From NCBI RefSeq assembly GCF_019947135.1, contig NZ_JAGSHT010000001.1:62001-126000 (forward strand): a stretch of DNA of 64,000 nt. Reading direction: 5' to 3'. Within the stretch, counting starts at the first letter, position 1. Each line of letters starts with the position of its first letter. A program made the position numbers and the translations under genes. Below, piece by piece: positions 40,611 to 49,451 of this stretch. The DNA comes from Occultella gossypii. GTDB lineage: Bacteria; Actinomycetota; Actinomycetes; Actinomycetales; Beutenbergiaceae. The notes beneath the pieces were generated by a model. The model ran no database searches, was not told the origin of the DNA, and saw only the letters and a list, made by a program, of their open reading frames with translations.

Positions 40611-42689
40611 ATGACCTCATCGACCCTCGGCGACAACCCCTTCGCCGCCGCGTCCACCCTTCCCTACGGACTCCCGGATTTCGCGGCGATCCGCACCGAG
40701 CACTTCCGGCCCGCCTTCGACGCCGGCCTCGCCGAGCAGCGGGCCGAGTGGGACGCGATCGCCACCGATCCTTCCGCGCCCACGCTCCAGAACACGCTGG
40801 AGGCGCTCGAGGTGTCCGGCCGGCTGCTCGACCGGGCGCTGACCGTGTTCTACACGTTGGTCAGTTCGGCGGGCACGGACGAGATCCGCGAGATCGAGGC
40901 GGACTATGCGCCGAAGCTCTCCGAGCACCGGGACGCGCTCTACCTCGACGGGCGCATCTTCGCCCGGCTGGAGGCGCTGACCGACGCGGCGGCCGAGGCC
41001 GGGGCGCAGACGCAGTGGGCGCTGCGGACCCACCTGAAGAACTTCGTCCGCGCCGGGATCCGGCTCGACACCGCCCAGCAGGACCGGCTGCGTGCGCTCA
41101 ACGGCGAGCTCACCTCCCTCGAGACGGAGTTCTCGCAGCGCGTCGTCAAGGCGATGGAGGCCGCCGCGGTCACGGTCAGCGACCCTGCCGAGCTGGCCGG
41201 TCTGGCCCCGGACGCCGTCTCCGCCCTGGCCCAGGCGGCCACGGACCGCGACATCGAGGGCTACCTGATCACCCTGCAGCTACCCACCCCCCAGGCCGTG
41301 GTGTCGCAGAGCCCGAACCGCGAGCTGCGCCGTCGGGTGTTCGAGGCCTCCACCGGCCGCGGCACCGGCTCCGACCCCGACTCCGACACCCGCCGGCTGA
41401 TCCTCGACCTGGCCCGCAAGCGCGCCGAGCGGGCCCGGCTGCTCGGCTACGCCCACCACGCCGCCTACGTCGCCGAGGACGGCACGGCAGCCACCACCGA
41501 GGCCGTGAACGAGATGCTCGGCCGGCTCGCCGGGCCAGCCGTGCGCAACGCCCGCGCCGAGGCCGCCGACCTGCAGACGGCGCTCGCGGCCGACGAGCCG
41601 GGCGCAGAGCTGGCGCCGTGGGACTGGTCGCTGTACGCCGACCGGGTCCGCCAGCAGACGTTCGCGTTCGACGAGGGCGAGCTGCGCCCCTACCTCGAGC
41701 TCGAGCGGGTCATCGCCGACGGGGTGTTCTTCGCCGCGAGGGCGATCTACGGGCTCGAGTTCACCGAGCGCCAGGACCTCAGCGGGTACGCGGATGGCGT
41801 CCGGGTGTTCGAGGTGAAGGAGGCTGACGGCACCGCCCTCGGCCTGTTCGTGGCCGACTACTACGCCCGCGAGGGCAAGCGTGGTGGCGCCTGGATGCAC
41901 AACCTCGTCGACCAGTCCGACCTGCTCGGCCTGCCGCCCGTCGTCGTGAACAACCTGAACATCACCCGGCCCGCCGCCGGCGAACCCACGCTGCTCACCT
42001 GGGACGAGGTCATCACCGCGTTCCACGAGTTCGGGCACGCCCTGCACGGGTTGTTCTCCCAGGTGCGTTACCCGTCGCTGTCCGGCACCTCCGTGCCCCG
42101 CGACTTCGTCGAGTACCCCTCCCAGGTCAACGAGATGTGGGCCTGGCACCCCGAGGTGCTCGCCAGCTTCGCCCGGCACCACAGCACCGGCGAGCCGCTC
42201 GACGCCGCGACCCTCGACCAGCTGCGGGCCTCGCAGGCCTACGGGGAGGGCTTCGCGACCACCGAGTACCTGGCCGCCGCGCTGCTCGACCAGGCGTGGC
42301 ACCAGATCGCCCCCGAGGAGGTCCCCGACGACGTCGCCGAGGTGGAGGCGTTCGAGGCGGCAGCCCTGGAGCGGGCCGGCGTGGCCTACCCGCTGGTACC
42401 GCCGCGGTACCGGTCCACGTACTTCAACCACACCTTCGGTGGCGGCTACGACGCCGGGTACTACTCCTACATCTGGAGCGAGGTGCTCGACGCGGACACC
42501 GTCGACTGGTTCAGGGATGAGGCCGCCGAGAACGGCGACGGCGGCCTGAACCGCGCCGCCGGAGACTACTTCCGCGCGAAGCTGCTCTCCCGCGGGCACG
42601 CCCAGGACCCGCTGCAGTCCTACCGTGACCTACGCGGCCGCGACGCCGTGATCGAGCCGCTGCTCAAGCGTCGGGGACTGGGCGCATGA
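40611..42689 (+). CDS. M3-family metallopeptidase (peptidyl-dipeptidase Dcp/oligopeptidase type)
   Basis: 692 residues, cytoplasmic zinc peptidase. The zinc motif HEFGH is in ITAFHEFGHALHGLFS (residues about 472-476), with the third ligand Glu about 28 residues later in DFVEYPSQVNEMW, as in thimet-oligopeptidase relatives. The C-terminal GGYDAGYYSYIWSEV is also a family mark. The lack of a signal peptide and the Dcp-like N-terminus (NPFAAASTLPYGLPDFAAI) favour Dcp, which removes C-terminal dipeptides. The start ATG 40611 lacks an obvious ribosome binding site. The next peptidase gene overlaps its stop, pointing to shared use in peptide turnover. Confidence 0.93.
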   Translation: MTSSTLGDNPFAAASTLPYGLPDFAAIRTEHFRPAFDAGLAEQRAEWDAIATDPSAPTLQNTLEALEVSGRLLDRALTVFYTLVSSAGTDEIREIEADYAPKLSEHRDALYLDGRIFARLEALTDAAAEAGAQTQWALRTHLKNFVRAGIRLDTAQQDRLRALNGELTSLETEFSQRVVKAMEAAAVTVSDPAELAGLAPDAVSALAQAATDRDIEGYLITLQLPTPQAVVSQSPNRELRRRVFEASTGRGTGSDPDSDTRRLILDLARKRAERARLLGYAHHAAYVAEDGTAATTEAVNEMLGRLAGPAVRNARAEAADLQTALAADEPGAELAPWDWSLYADRVRQQTFAFDEGELRPYLELERVIADGVFFAARAIYGLEFTERQDLSGYADGVRVFEVKEADGTALGLFVADYYAREGKRGGAWMHNLVDQSDLLGLPPVVVNNLNITRPAAGEPTLLTWDEVITAFHEFGHALHGLFSQVRYPSLSGTSVPRDFVEYPSQVNEMWAWHPEVLASFARHHSTGEPLDAATLDQLRASQAYGEGFATTEYLAAALLDQAWHQIAPEEVPDDVAEVEAFEAAALERAGVAYPLVPPRYRSTYFNHTFGGGYDAGYYSYIWSEVLDADTVDWFRDEAAENGDGGLNRAAGDYFRAKLLSRGHAQDPLQSYRDLRGRDAVIEPLLKRRGLGA

Positions 42690-44011
42690 CCGACACCCCG
42701 CAGGTCAGCGCCGCCGAGCTCGACGCGGTCGCCATCTGCCGTGCCCTGATCCGGATCGACTCCTCCAACTACGGCGACGGAACCGGCCCGGGGGAGCGGG
42801 AGGCGGCCGAGTACGTCATGGGCCTGCTCACCGAGGTCGGTTACGAGCCGGAGTACTTCGAGTCCGCCGAGCGCCGCGGCAATGTGGTCCTGCGGATCCC
42901 GGGCACGGACCCGACCCGCCCGGCGCTCGTGGTGCACGGGCACACGGACGTCGTCCCCGCCCAAGCCTCCGACTGGAAGATGGACCCGTTCGGCGGTGAG
43001 GAGATGGACGGCATGATCTGGGGCCGCGGCGCCGTGGACATGAAGGACATGGACGCCATGATCCTGGCCGTCCTGAGGGACATGCGGCGCTCCGGCTGGC
43101 AGCCACCCCGGGACCTGATCGTCGCGTTCTTCGCCGACGAGGAGGCCGGCGGCACCTACGGGGCGAGGTACGCCGTCGACCATCGGCCCGAGCTGTTCGA
43201 GGGTGCCACCGAGGCGATCAGCGAGGTCGGTGGGTACAGCGTCGAGGTGAACGGGCGCCGTGCCTACCTGCTCCAGACCGCCGAGAAGGGCCTGGCCTGG
43301 CTCAAGCTCATCGCCGACGGTACGGCCGGGCACGGCTCCCAGGTGAACACCGACAACGCCGTCACCCGGCTGGCCGGCGCCGTGGCCCGGATCGGGGCGC
43401 ACTCGTTCGGGCGGAGCCTGTCCCCGACGGTGCACGCCCTGCTCGACGGCGTCGCGGAGTTGACCGGGACGTCGTTCGATCCGCAGGACCCCGGCTCGGT
43501 CGACGCACTCGTGGCCGCGCTCGGCCCGGCGAGCAAGTTCGTCGGCGCGACCCTGGCCACGAACGCCAACCCGACCCAGCTCGGGGCCGGGTACAAGGCC
43601 AACGTGATCCCCGGCAGCGCCGAGGCGGTCATCGATGTCCGATTCCTGCCGGGCCAGGAGGAGGCCACCATGGCGACCCTGACGGAACTGGCCGGGCCCG
43701 GCATCCGGTTCGAGGACGTGCAGCGCAACATCGCCCTCGAGGTGCCCTTCACCGGTGACCTGGTGGACGCGATGGTGGCGGCGCTGGACACCGAGGACCC
43801 GGGCGCGGTGGTGCTGCCGTACATGCTCAGCGGCGGGACGGACAACAAGTCCCTCGCCCGGCTGGGCATCACCGGCTACGGCTTCGCGCCGCTGCTGCTG
43901 CCCCCGGAGCTCGACTTCGCGGGCATGTTCCACGGCGTGGACGAGCGGGTGCCGGTCTCCTCCGTGCAGTTCGGGGTCCGGGTGCTGAGCCGGTTCCTGC
44001 GCACCTGCTGA
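42686..44011 (+). CDS. M20/M25/M40-family metallo-dipeptidase
   Basis: 441 residues, di-zinc exopeptidase of the M20 group. Metal ligands are His in LVVHGHTDVVP, Asp in GRGAVDMKDMDA, Glu-Glu in FFADEEAGGTYG and His near the C-terminus (FAGMFHGVDERVP). The dimerisation domain sits between residues about 200 and 310 (GLAWLKLIADGTAGHGSQ). It probably cleaves dipeptides or deacylates small substrates. The ATG overlaps the M3 peptidase stop by four bases, so the pair is translationally coupled and may work in sequence on short peptides. Confidence 0.92.
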   Translation: MTDTPQVSAAELDAVAICRALIRIDSSNYGDGTGPGEREAAEYVMGLLTEVGYEPEYFESAERRGNVVLRIPGTDPTRPALVVHGHTDVVPAQASDWKMDPFGGEEMDGMIWGRGAVDMKDMDAMILAVLRDMRRSGWQPPRDLIVAFFADEEAGGTYGARYAVDHRPELFEGATEAISEVGGYSVEVNGRRAYLLQTAEKGLAWLKLIADGTAGHGSQVNTDNAVTRLAGAVARIGAHSFGRSLSPTVHALLDGVAELTGTSFDPQDPGSVDALVAALGPASKFVGATLATNANPTQLGAGYKANVIPGSAEAVIDVRFLPGQEEATMATLTELAGPGIRFEDVQRNIALEVPFTGDLVDAMVAALDTEDPGAVVLPYMLSGGTDNKSLARLGITGYGFAPLLLPPELDFAGMFHGVDERVPVSSVQFGVRVLSRFLRTC

Positions 44012-44037
44012 CGCGGCGGCGCCGGGCCTACAGCGGC

Positions 44038-44262
44038 CTAGAGTGTACTGGCCACCTTGATGATCCGGCGCCGCAGCCACACCTTGCGGTGGCCGCCGAC
44101 GTACAGGCGCAGCCGCGCGAGCTCCCAGCGCCCGTACTCCGCCTCCTCGGTCAGCAACCGGCGCACGTCATGGCGGCTGGTGCTGCGGGGCAGGGTGAGC
44201 ACCCGGAACTCGTACTGGGAGGCATGGGCAGGTCGGGACGGTCTGGGTGCTGCGGACTCCAT
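44038..44262 (-). CDS. DUF5703-family small protein
   Basis: 74 residues. The core SQYEFRVLTLPRSTSRHDVR followed by EEAEYGRWELARLRLYVGGH and KVWLRRRIIK is typical of the actinobacterial DUF5703 family, whose function is unknown. Very basic, with no membrane segment. The start at 44262 (MESAAPRPS) is supported by TACGCT at 44274-44269, six bases upstream, and by the usual length of the family; an upstream in-frame start at 44304 is less likely. It converges with the M20 peptidase gene. Confidence 0.8.
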   Translation of the reverse strand: MESAAPRPSRPAHASQYEFRVLTLPRSTSRHDVRRLLTEEAEYGRWELARLRLYVGGHRKVWLRRRIIKVASTL

Positions 44263-44333
44263 CCGCACAGCGTAGGCGAGGAGTTCACATTTTTGCGGTG
44301 TCAAACCCCGCCGTTCACCGCTACGGTCAGCAC

Positions 44334-44624
44334 ATGGCTACCGAACCTCGCGCAGCACTTGACCGTCTCATCGCTGCCTTCGAGGCGCACCTCGATGCCG
44401 TCGTATCCGCCGCCGATGACGACGCGCCGGCCGTGATCGCGGCCACCAACACCCTCGCCGACGCGTTCGAGACCTACGACGAGGCCCTCTACGACGCCCA
44501 CGGCGTGGACACCCCGTTCGTGGTCTACGACGGCGAGGACGACGACGAGGACTTCGACGACGACGACGACTTCGACGACGAGGACGAGGACGAGGACCAG
44601 GCGGACGGCGACGACGACGAGTAG
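44334..44624 (+). CDS. Small actinobacterial protein with Asp/Glu-rich tail
   Basis: 96 residues. The N-terminal 60 residues are predicted helical (RAALDRLIAAFEAHLDAV and VIAATNTLADAFETYDEAL); similar small proteins occur widely in actinobacteria, often labelled only as hypothetical or primosomal proteins without evidence. The last 35 residues are almost entirely Asp and Glu. The start ATG 44334 lies six bases after TACGGT (44322-44327), a leaderless-type signal. Divergent from the DUF5703 gene, with a short shared promoter region. Function unknown; the acidic tail could mimic nucleic acid or bind basic proteins. Confidence 0.7.
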   Translation: MATEPRAALDRLIAAFEAHLDAVVSAADDDAPAVIAATNTLADAFETYDEALYDAHGVDTPFVVYDGEDDDEDFDDDDDFDDEDEDEDQADGDDDE

Positions 44625-44670
44625 GTCGCCGGAACGACCCGACGGCGGAGCCTGACGTGCGCGGGCGCCG

Positions 44671-45624
44671 TCACCGTCGTTCGGGGTAGCCGAACGAGGG
44701 CGCGGTGACCTCGTCCAGCACGGCCCGGATCTGATCGGGCAGCTCGAGGTCCACGGCCGCTAGCGTGCCCCGCAGCTGCGCGGGGGTGCGGGCGCCCACG
44801 ACGGCGCTCGCGACGCCGTCGGCGTCCCGGGCCCAGGCCAGCGCGACCTCGACGGGGGAGCGACCCAGCCCGTCGGCCGCGGTGGCGACCGCCTCGACCA
44901 CACCCCGGGCCTCGAGCGTCAGGTACGGGTCCACGAACCCACGCAGGTGCGGCGACGCCGCTCGCGAGTCCGCCGGGACCGACCGCCGGTACTTCCCGCT
45001 GAGCACTCCCCGCCCGAGCGGGGACCAGGCCAGGACGCCGACGCCGAGGTCCCTGGCGGCCGGCAGGACCTCCCGCTCGATGCCGCGCTCGAGCAGCGAG
45101 TACTCCATCTGGGCCGCCGTGCAGAACGTGTCGTCCGCCTCCAGCAGGGTGGCCATCCGGGTGAGCTGCCACGCCGGGAAGTTGGACAGCCCCACGTAAC
45201 GGGTGCGCCCGGACCGGACCGCCTCCCGCAGCGCGGAGATCGTCTCCCGGACCGGGGTGGCCGGGTCCGGCGCGCCCACCAGCCAGAGGTCCAGGTGATC
45301 GGTGCCGAGGCGGGCCAGGCTCGCGTCCAGCGTGTCCAGGAGGCTGCGCCGGGAGGCGTCCACCCGGCCGTCACGGACGCCGGCCTTGGAGCACAGCACC
45401 ACCTCGTCACGGTCGACCGCGTCCGCGAACAGGGACCCGATCAGCTCCTCGGCCGCGCCGTCGGCATAGGTGGCCGCCGTGTCCAGCAGGGTGCCGCCCG
45501 CGTCCAGGAACGCGCGCAACTGCTCGGCGGCCTCGTGCTCGTCGGTGTCGCGGCCCCAGGTCATCGTGCCCAGGCCGACCGCCGAGACCGTCAGCCCGCT
45601 GCCGCCCACACGCCGTGACTCCAT
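44671..45624 (-). CDS. Aldo/keto reductase
   Basis: 317 residues, TIM-barrel NADPH-dependent oxidoreductase. Catalytic Asp and Tyr are in [16 protein letters not shown], Lys in VVLCSKAG, and the NADPH pocket is at [11 protein letters not shown] and [12 protein letters not shown]. The fourth member of the usual tetrad, His in a segment like QLHAPD, appears here as LVGAPD, so His is replaced by Gly. The activity may therefore be altered or restricted. The start ATG 45624 has TAGCCT at 45638-45633. It is divergent from uppP. Confidence 0.88.
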   Translation of the reverse strand: MESRRVGGSGLTVSAVGLGTMTWGRDTDEHEAAEQLRAFLDAGGTLLDTAATYADGAAEELIGSLFADAVDRDEVVLCSKAGVRDGRVDASRRSLLDTLDASLARLGTDHLDLWLVGAPDPATPVRETISALREAVRSGRTRYVGLSNFPAWQLTRMATLLEADDTFCTAAQMEYSLLERGIEREVLPAARDLGVGVLAWSPLGRGVLSGKYRRSVPADSRAASPHLRGFVDPYLTLEARGVVEAVATAADGLGRSPVEVALAWARDADGVASAVVGARTPAQLRGTLAAVDLELPDQIRAVLDEVTAPSFGYPERR

Positions 45625-45664
45625 GGGAGACGAGGCTACCTGCCGGGGCGTCTACCCTTGGCCC

Positions 45665-46519
45665 GTGACATGGTGGGAAGCAGTGATCCTGGGTCTGGTC
45701 CAAGGACTGACGGAATTCCTACCGATCTCGTCTTCGGCGCACCTGCGCATCGTCGGTGAGTTGCTGCCCGGTGGCAGCGATCCCGGCGCGGCGTTCAGCG
45801 CGATCACGCAGATCGGTACCGAGGCGGCCGTCATCCTCTACTTCCGGCGTGACTTCGCCCGGATCGTCAGTAGATGGTTCCAGGCCCTGCCGGTCGGGCC
45901 GTGGAAGAACCGGGTGCCCACCTCGGACCCGGACGCCCGGATGGGGTGGTACATCATCCTCGGGTCGATCCCGATCGTGGTGCTGGGCCTGCTGTTCCAG
46001 GACGCCATCGAACACGCGCTGCGCAATCTCTACCTGACCGCGCTCGTGCTGGCGCTGTTCGCACTGATCCTCGGCTGGGCGGACGTGCGGGGCGCGAAGA
46101 GCCGCCCGCTGGAGAGCCTCACGATGAAGCACGCGTGGCTGTTCGGGTTCGCTCAGGCGCTCGCGCTCGTCCCCGGCGTGTCGCGCTCCGGCGGCACCAT
46201 CACCGCCGGGCTGCTGATGGGTTACACCCGTGAGGCCGCCGCGCGGTACTCGTTCCTGCTCGCGGTGCCGGCCGTGCTCGGGTCCGGGCTGTACCAGCTC
46301 GTCAAGAGCGGCGGCACCGGGGGAGCGGCCGGGTTCGGCCCGACGGCGCTGGCCACCCTGATCGCGTTCGTCGTCGGTTACGTGGTCATCATCGCGTTCC
46401 TGAAGATCGTCTCGACGTACTCCTACAAGCCGTTCGTGTACTACCGCCTCGGGCTGGCGGCCCTGGTCGTGGTGCTCCTCGTGGTCGGCGTGCTCCAGCC
46501 GCTGCCGCCCACCGGCTAG
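45665..46519 (+). CDS. uppP: Undecaprenyl-diphosphate phosphatase (UppP/BacA)
   Basis: 284-residue membrane protein that dephosphorylates undecaprenyl pyrophosphate to recycle the lipid carrier of peptidoglycan synthesis. It has the two family motifs [13 protein letters not shown] (residues about 15-27) and [12 protein letters not shown] (about 168-180), with about eight hydrophobic segments. Overproduction confers bacitracin resistance in other bacteria. The start is GTG 45665, six bases after TACCCT (45653-45658), so the mRNA is probably leaderless. The TAG stop doubles as the first half of the -10 of mshC. Confidence 0.94.
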   Translation: MTWWEAVILGLVQGLTEFLPISSSAHLRIVGELLPGGSDPGAAFSAITQIGTEAAVILYFRRDFARIVSRWFQALPVGPWKNRVPTSDPDARMGWYIILGSIPIVVLGLLFQDAIEHALRNLYLTALVLALFALILGWADVRGAKSRPLESLTMKHAWLFGFAQALALVPGVSRSGGTITAGLLMGYTREAAARYSFLLAVPAVLGSGLYQLVKSGGTGGAAGFGPTALATLIAFVVGYVVIIAFLKIVSTYSYKPFVYYRLGLAALVVVLLVVGVLQPLPPTG

Positions 46520-46528
46520 GGTGGGCGG

Positions 46529-47752
46529 GTGCAGTCATGGCCCGCCCCCCACGTCCCTGAACTCCCCGGTCGCGGCCCGGGCCTGAGCCTCTCCGACACC
46601 GCGACCGGTACCCGGGGAGAACCCGCGGCCGACGGTGTGGGCAGGTTGTACGTCTGCGGCATCACGCCGTATGACTCGACCCACCTGGGCCACGCGTTCA
46701 CGTACGTCACCTTCGACCTGATCGGGCGCGTGTGGCGCGACGCCGGCGTGGACGTGCGGTACGCGCAGAACATCACCGACGTGGACGACCCGCTGCTCGA
46801 GCGGGCCACCGAGACCGGCGTCGACTGGCAGGACCTGGCCGCGGACCAGGTGGAACTCTTCCGCGGGGACATGCTGGCCCTGCGGGTGATCCCGCCGGAC
46901 CACTACGTCGGCGTGGTGGAGTCCATCGACCTGGTCGTCGACGCCGTCGAGCGGCTCGTCGAGGCCGGTGCCGCCTACCTGGTGGACTCCGACGTGTACG
47001 CCGACCTGAGCCGCGACCCACGGTTCGGGGGTGTCTCCCACCTGGACGCGGCGCAGATGGACGAGCTGTTCGCCGAGCGCGGTGGTGACCCGGAGCGCCC
47101 CGGCAAGCGGCACCCGCTCGACCCGCTGCTCTGGCGTGGCCGCCGCGAGGGTGAGCCCCATTGGGACGGCCGCAGCCTCGGCGACGGGCGGCCCGGCTGG
47201 CATATCGAGTGCGCGGCCATCGCCGCCACCCACCTCGGCCTGCCGGTGACCGTGCAGGGCGGCGGAACGGACCTGATCTTCCCGCACCACGAGATGAGCA
47301 CGAGCCATCTGCGCCTGCTCGGTGACGGCAGCGAGCCGATCCGGGCGTTCGTGCACTCGGGCCTGGTCGGCTACGAAGGCCACAAGATGAGCAAGTCGCG
47401 CGGCAACCTGGTGTTCGTGTCCGCCCTCACGGCCGACGGCGTGGCTCCCGGCGCGATCCGGCTCACCCTGCTCGCGCACCACTACCGCGAGGACTGGGAG
47501 TTCACCGACGCCGACCTTGCGGCCGGAGCGACCCGGCACGAGGCGTGGCGTGCGGCCGCGACCCGTCCGGCCGAGGCCGCGGGCCCCGACCCCGAGCCGG
47601 TGCTGCACGCCCTACGGGCAGCGCTCAGCGACGACCTCGACACCGTGGCCGCGCTCGCGGTGGTGGACGCCTGGGCACGGACCGGCTCGTCCGCGGACAC
47701 CGTCGTGATCGACGCCGTCGACGCGCTCCTCGGCGTGGACCTGCGGGCCTAA
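46529..47752 (+). CDS. mshC: L-cysteine:1D-myo-inositol 2-amino-2-deoxy-alpha-D-glucopyranoside ligase
   Basis: 407 residues. MshC joins cysteine to GlcN-inositol in mycothiol synthesis and is related to cysteinyl-tRNA synthetase. Visible features are the zinc-ligand Cys43 in YVCGITPYDSTHLGHAFTYV (with the HxGH class-I motif), GWHIECAAIAATHLG, HHEMSTSHL and the KMSKSRGNL loop. It lacks the anticodon-binding domain of CysRS, and the WHIEC zinc site fits MshC. Start GTG 46529 is six bases after TAGGGT (46517-46522), a leaderless signal whose first three bases are the uppP stop. This shows the organism makes mycothiol. Confidence 0.95.
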   Translation: MQSWPAPHVPELPGRGPGLSLSDTATGTRGEPAADGVGRLYVCGITPYDSTHLGHAFTYVTFDLIGRVWRDAGVDVRYAQNITDVDDPLLERATETGVDWQDLAADQVELFRGDMLALRVIPPDHYVGVVESIDLVVDAVERLVEAGAAYLVDSDVYADLSRDPRFGGVSHLDAAQMDELFAERGGDPERPGKRHPLDPLLWRGRREGEPHWDGRSLGDGRPGWHIECAAIAATHLGLPVTVQGGGTDLIFPHHEMSTSHLRLLGDGSEPIRAFVHSGLVGYEGHKMSKSRGNLVFVSALTADGVAPGAIRLTLLAHHYREDWEFTDADLAAGATRHEAWRAAATRPAEAAGPDPEPVLHALRAALSDDLDTVAALAVVDAWARTGSSADTVVIDAVDALLGVDLRA

Positions 47753-47762
47753 CCGCGCGGAT

Positions 47763-48665
47763 CTACGACCCGGCGACCGGGCCACCGCCGGTGTCCCGAC
47801 GGCGCAGGTACCGCTCGAACTCGCGCGCGATCGCCTCGCCGCTGGCCTCGGGCAGCTCGGCCGTGTCCTTGGCCTCCTCGAGCTGGCGCACGTACTCGGC
47901 CACCTCAGGATCGTCCTCGGCGAGCTCGTCCACCCCGAGCTGCCAGGCCTTCGCGTCCTCGACGAGCTCGCCGACGGGTGCGGCCTCACCGAGGAACTCC
48001 TCGAGCGCCATCAGGATCGCCAGGGTGGCCTTCGGCGACGGTGGCTGCGCCACATAGTGCGGCACCGCGGCCCAGACGTTCAGGGTGTGGATGCCCCGCT
48101 CGTAGGCCATGTGCGAGAGCACCCCGACGATGCCCGTCGGCCCCTCGTAGTCGCTGCCCTCGACCCCGAGCAGCGCCTGCACGGTCGGGTCCTCGGAGGA
48201 CGTCTGCACCGGGATCGGCCGGGTGTGCGGCACGTCCGCGAGCAGCGCGCCCAGGCACACGACGGTGCGCACCCCGAGCTCCTCCGCGGCGTCGAGGATC
48301 TGGTTGCAGTAGGTGCGCCACCGGGTCGACGGCTCCACGCCCTGGACCAGCACGATCCGGCGCCCGGTCTGTGGACCCACGGTCACCGAGATCGTCGTGG
48401 ACGGCCAGGTCAGCGCGCGTCCGCCGGATCCGTCCGGACCGACCATGGGCCGGTTCACCTGGAAGTCGTGGAACTCGTCCGGGTCCAGGGTGCGGTGGGT
48501 GTGGGCGCCCCAGACCTCGGCGATCTGTGCAAGGGCGGACGTGGCCGAGCTGCCGGCGTCGTTCCAGCCCTCGAAGGCAGCGACCAGCATGGCCGGCGGG
48601 ACCTCGCTGGTCTCCTCGGCCTGCGCCTGCTCGTCCGGTTCGCGATGGCGGGGGGAACTACTCAC
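47763..48665 (-). CDS. PAC2-family protein (proteasome-assembly-chaperone-like)
   Basis: 300 residues. The PAC2 domain is seen in MLVAAFEGWNDAGSSATSAL, then VLVQGVEPSTRWRTYCNQIL, CLGALLADVPHTRPIPV and GPTGIVGVLSHMAYERGI. Eukaryotic and archaeal relatives help proteasome assembly; the bacterial family's function is not established. It is 3 kb upstream of the proteasome locus on the other strand, which hints at, but does not prove, a functional link. Start GTG 48665 is six bases after TAGGGT (48677-48672). The C-terminal 60 residues are acidic and helical. Confidence 0.88.
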   Translation of the reverse strand: MSSSPRHREPDEQAQAEETSEVPPAMLVAAFEGWNDAGSSATSALAQIAEVWGAHTHRTLDPDEFHDFQVNRPMVGPDGSGGRALTWPSTTISVTVGPQTGRRIVLVQGVEPSTRWRTYCNQILDAAEELGVRTVVCLGALLADVPHTRPIPVQTSSEDPTVQALLGVEGSDYEGPTGIVGVLSHMAYERGIHTLNVWAAVPHYVAQPPSPKATLAILMALEEFLGEAAPVGELVEDAKAWQLGVDELAEDDPEVAEYVRQLEEAKDTAELPEASGEAIAREFERYLRRRDTGGGPVAGS

Positions 48666-48752
48666 CGTCCTACCCTACGGGAGGTGCGGCGCCCCGCCGC
48701 GGCCCGCGGATCCGTCGGCCGGCGGGGTCCGCGCTGGGTAGACTTGCTGACC

Positions 48753-49451
48753 GTGCCCCCAGCCTCCACCACCGTGCTCTCCGCTGTCCTGTGGGACATG
48801 GACGGCACCATCGTCGACACCGAGCCGTACTGGATCGGGGCCGAGATCGACCTCGCGACCGAGCACGGCGGCACCTGGGACTCCTCCCTCGCCGTCGAAC
48901 TCGTCGGGAACTCGCTGGAGACCAGCGCCGCGCTGCTGCGCGAGCGCGCCGGGATCCGGGGCACGGACGCCGAGATCGTCGACGAGCTCCTCTCCCGGGT
49001 GGTTCGCCGGGTCAGCGAGGAGGGCGTCCCGTGGCTTCCGGGAGCCCGCGACCTGCTCGCCCAGCTGCGGGCGGCCGACGTCCCCTGCGCACTGGTGACG
49101 ATGTCCTGGCGCGCGCTCGCGGACGTCGTCGTCGCGGCGCTCCCGGCGGACACCTTCGCCGCCGTCGTCACCGGTGACCAGGTCACCAACGGCAAGCCCC
49201 ACCCCGAGCCGTACCTGCGGGCCGCCCGCGAACTGGGCGTGGACATCGGCGCCTGTGTCGCGATCGAGGACTCGATCCCCGGGCTCGCGTCCGCGGAGGC
49301 GTCCGGGGCCCGCGTGCTGGCCGTGCCCGCCGTGCAGCGGATCGACCCCGCGCCGGGCCGAAGCAGGGTGGACAGCCTGTCCGACGTGGATCTGGACGTG
49401 CTGCGGCGCATCGTCGCCGGAGAGGTGCATGACCACGCCGGCCAGAACTGA
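48753..49451 (+). CDS. HAD-superfamily hydrolase (beta-phosphoglucomutase/phosphatase subfamily)
   Basis: 232 residues. Motif I is LWDMDGTIVDTEPYW, the second motif is CALVTMSW, the Lys is in NGKPHPEPYL and motif IV is CVAIEDSIPGLASAEASG. The cap is helical, as in the beta-phosphoglucomutase/GS1-like group. The substrate is probably a small sugar or nucleotide phosphate. Start GTG 48753 lies eight bases after TAGACT (48739-48744). The downstream M50 protease gene overlaps its last 23 bases in another frame. Confidence 0.9.
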   Translation: MPPASTTVLSAVLWDMDGTIVDTEPYWIGAEIDLATEHGGTWDSSLAVELVGNSLETSAALLRERAGIRGTDAEIVDELLSRVVRRVSEEGVPWLPGARDLLAQLRAADVPCALVTMSWRALADVVVAALPADTFAAVVTGDQVTNGKPHPEPYLRAARELGVDIGACVAIEDSIPGLASAEASGARVLAVPAVQRIDPAPGRSRVDSLSDVDLDVLRRIVAGEVHDHAGQN

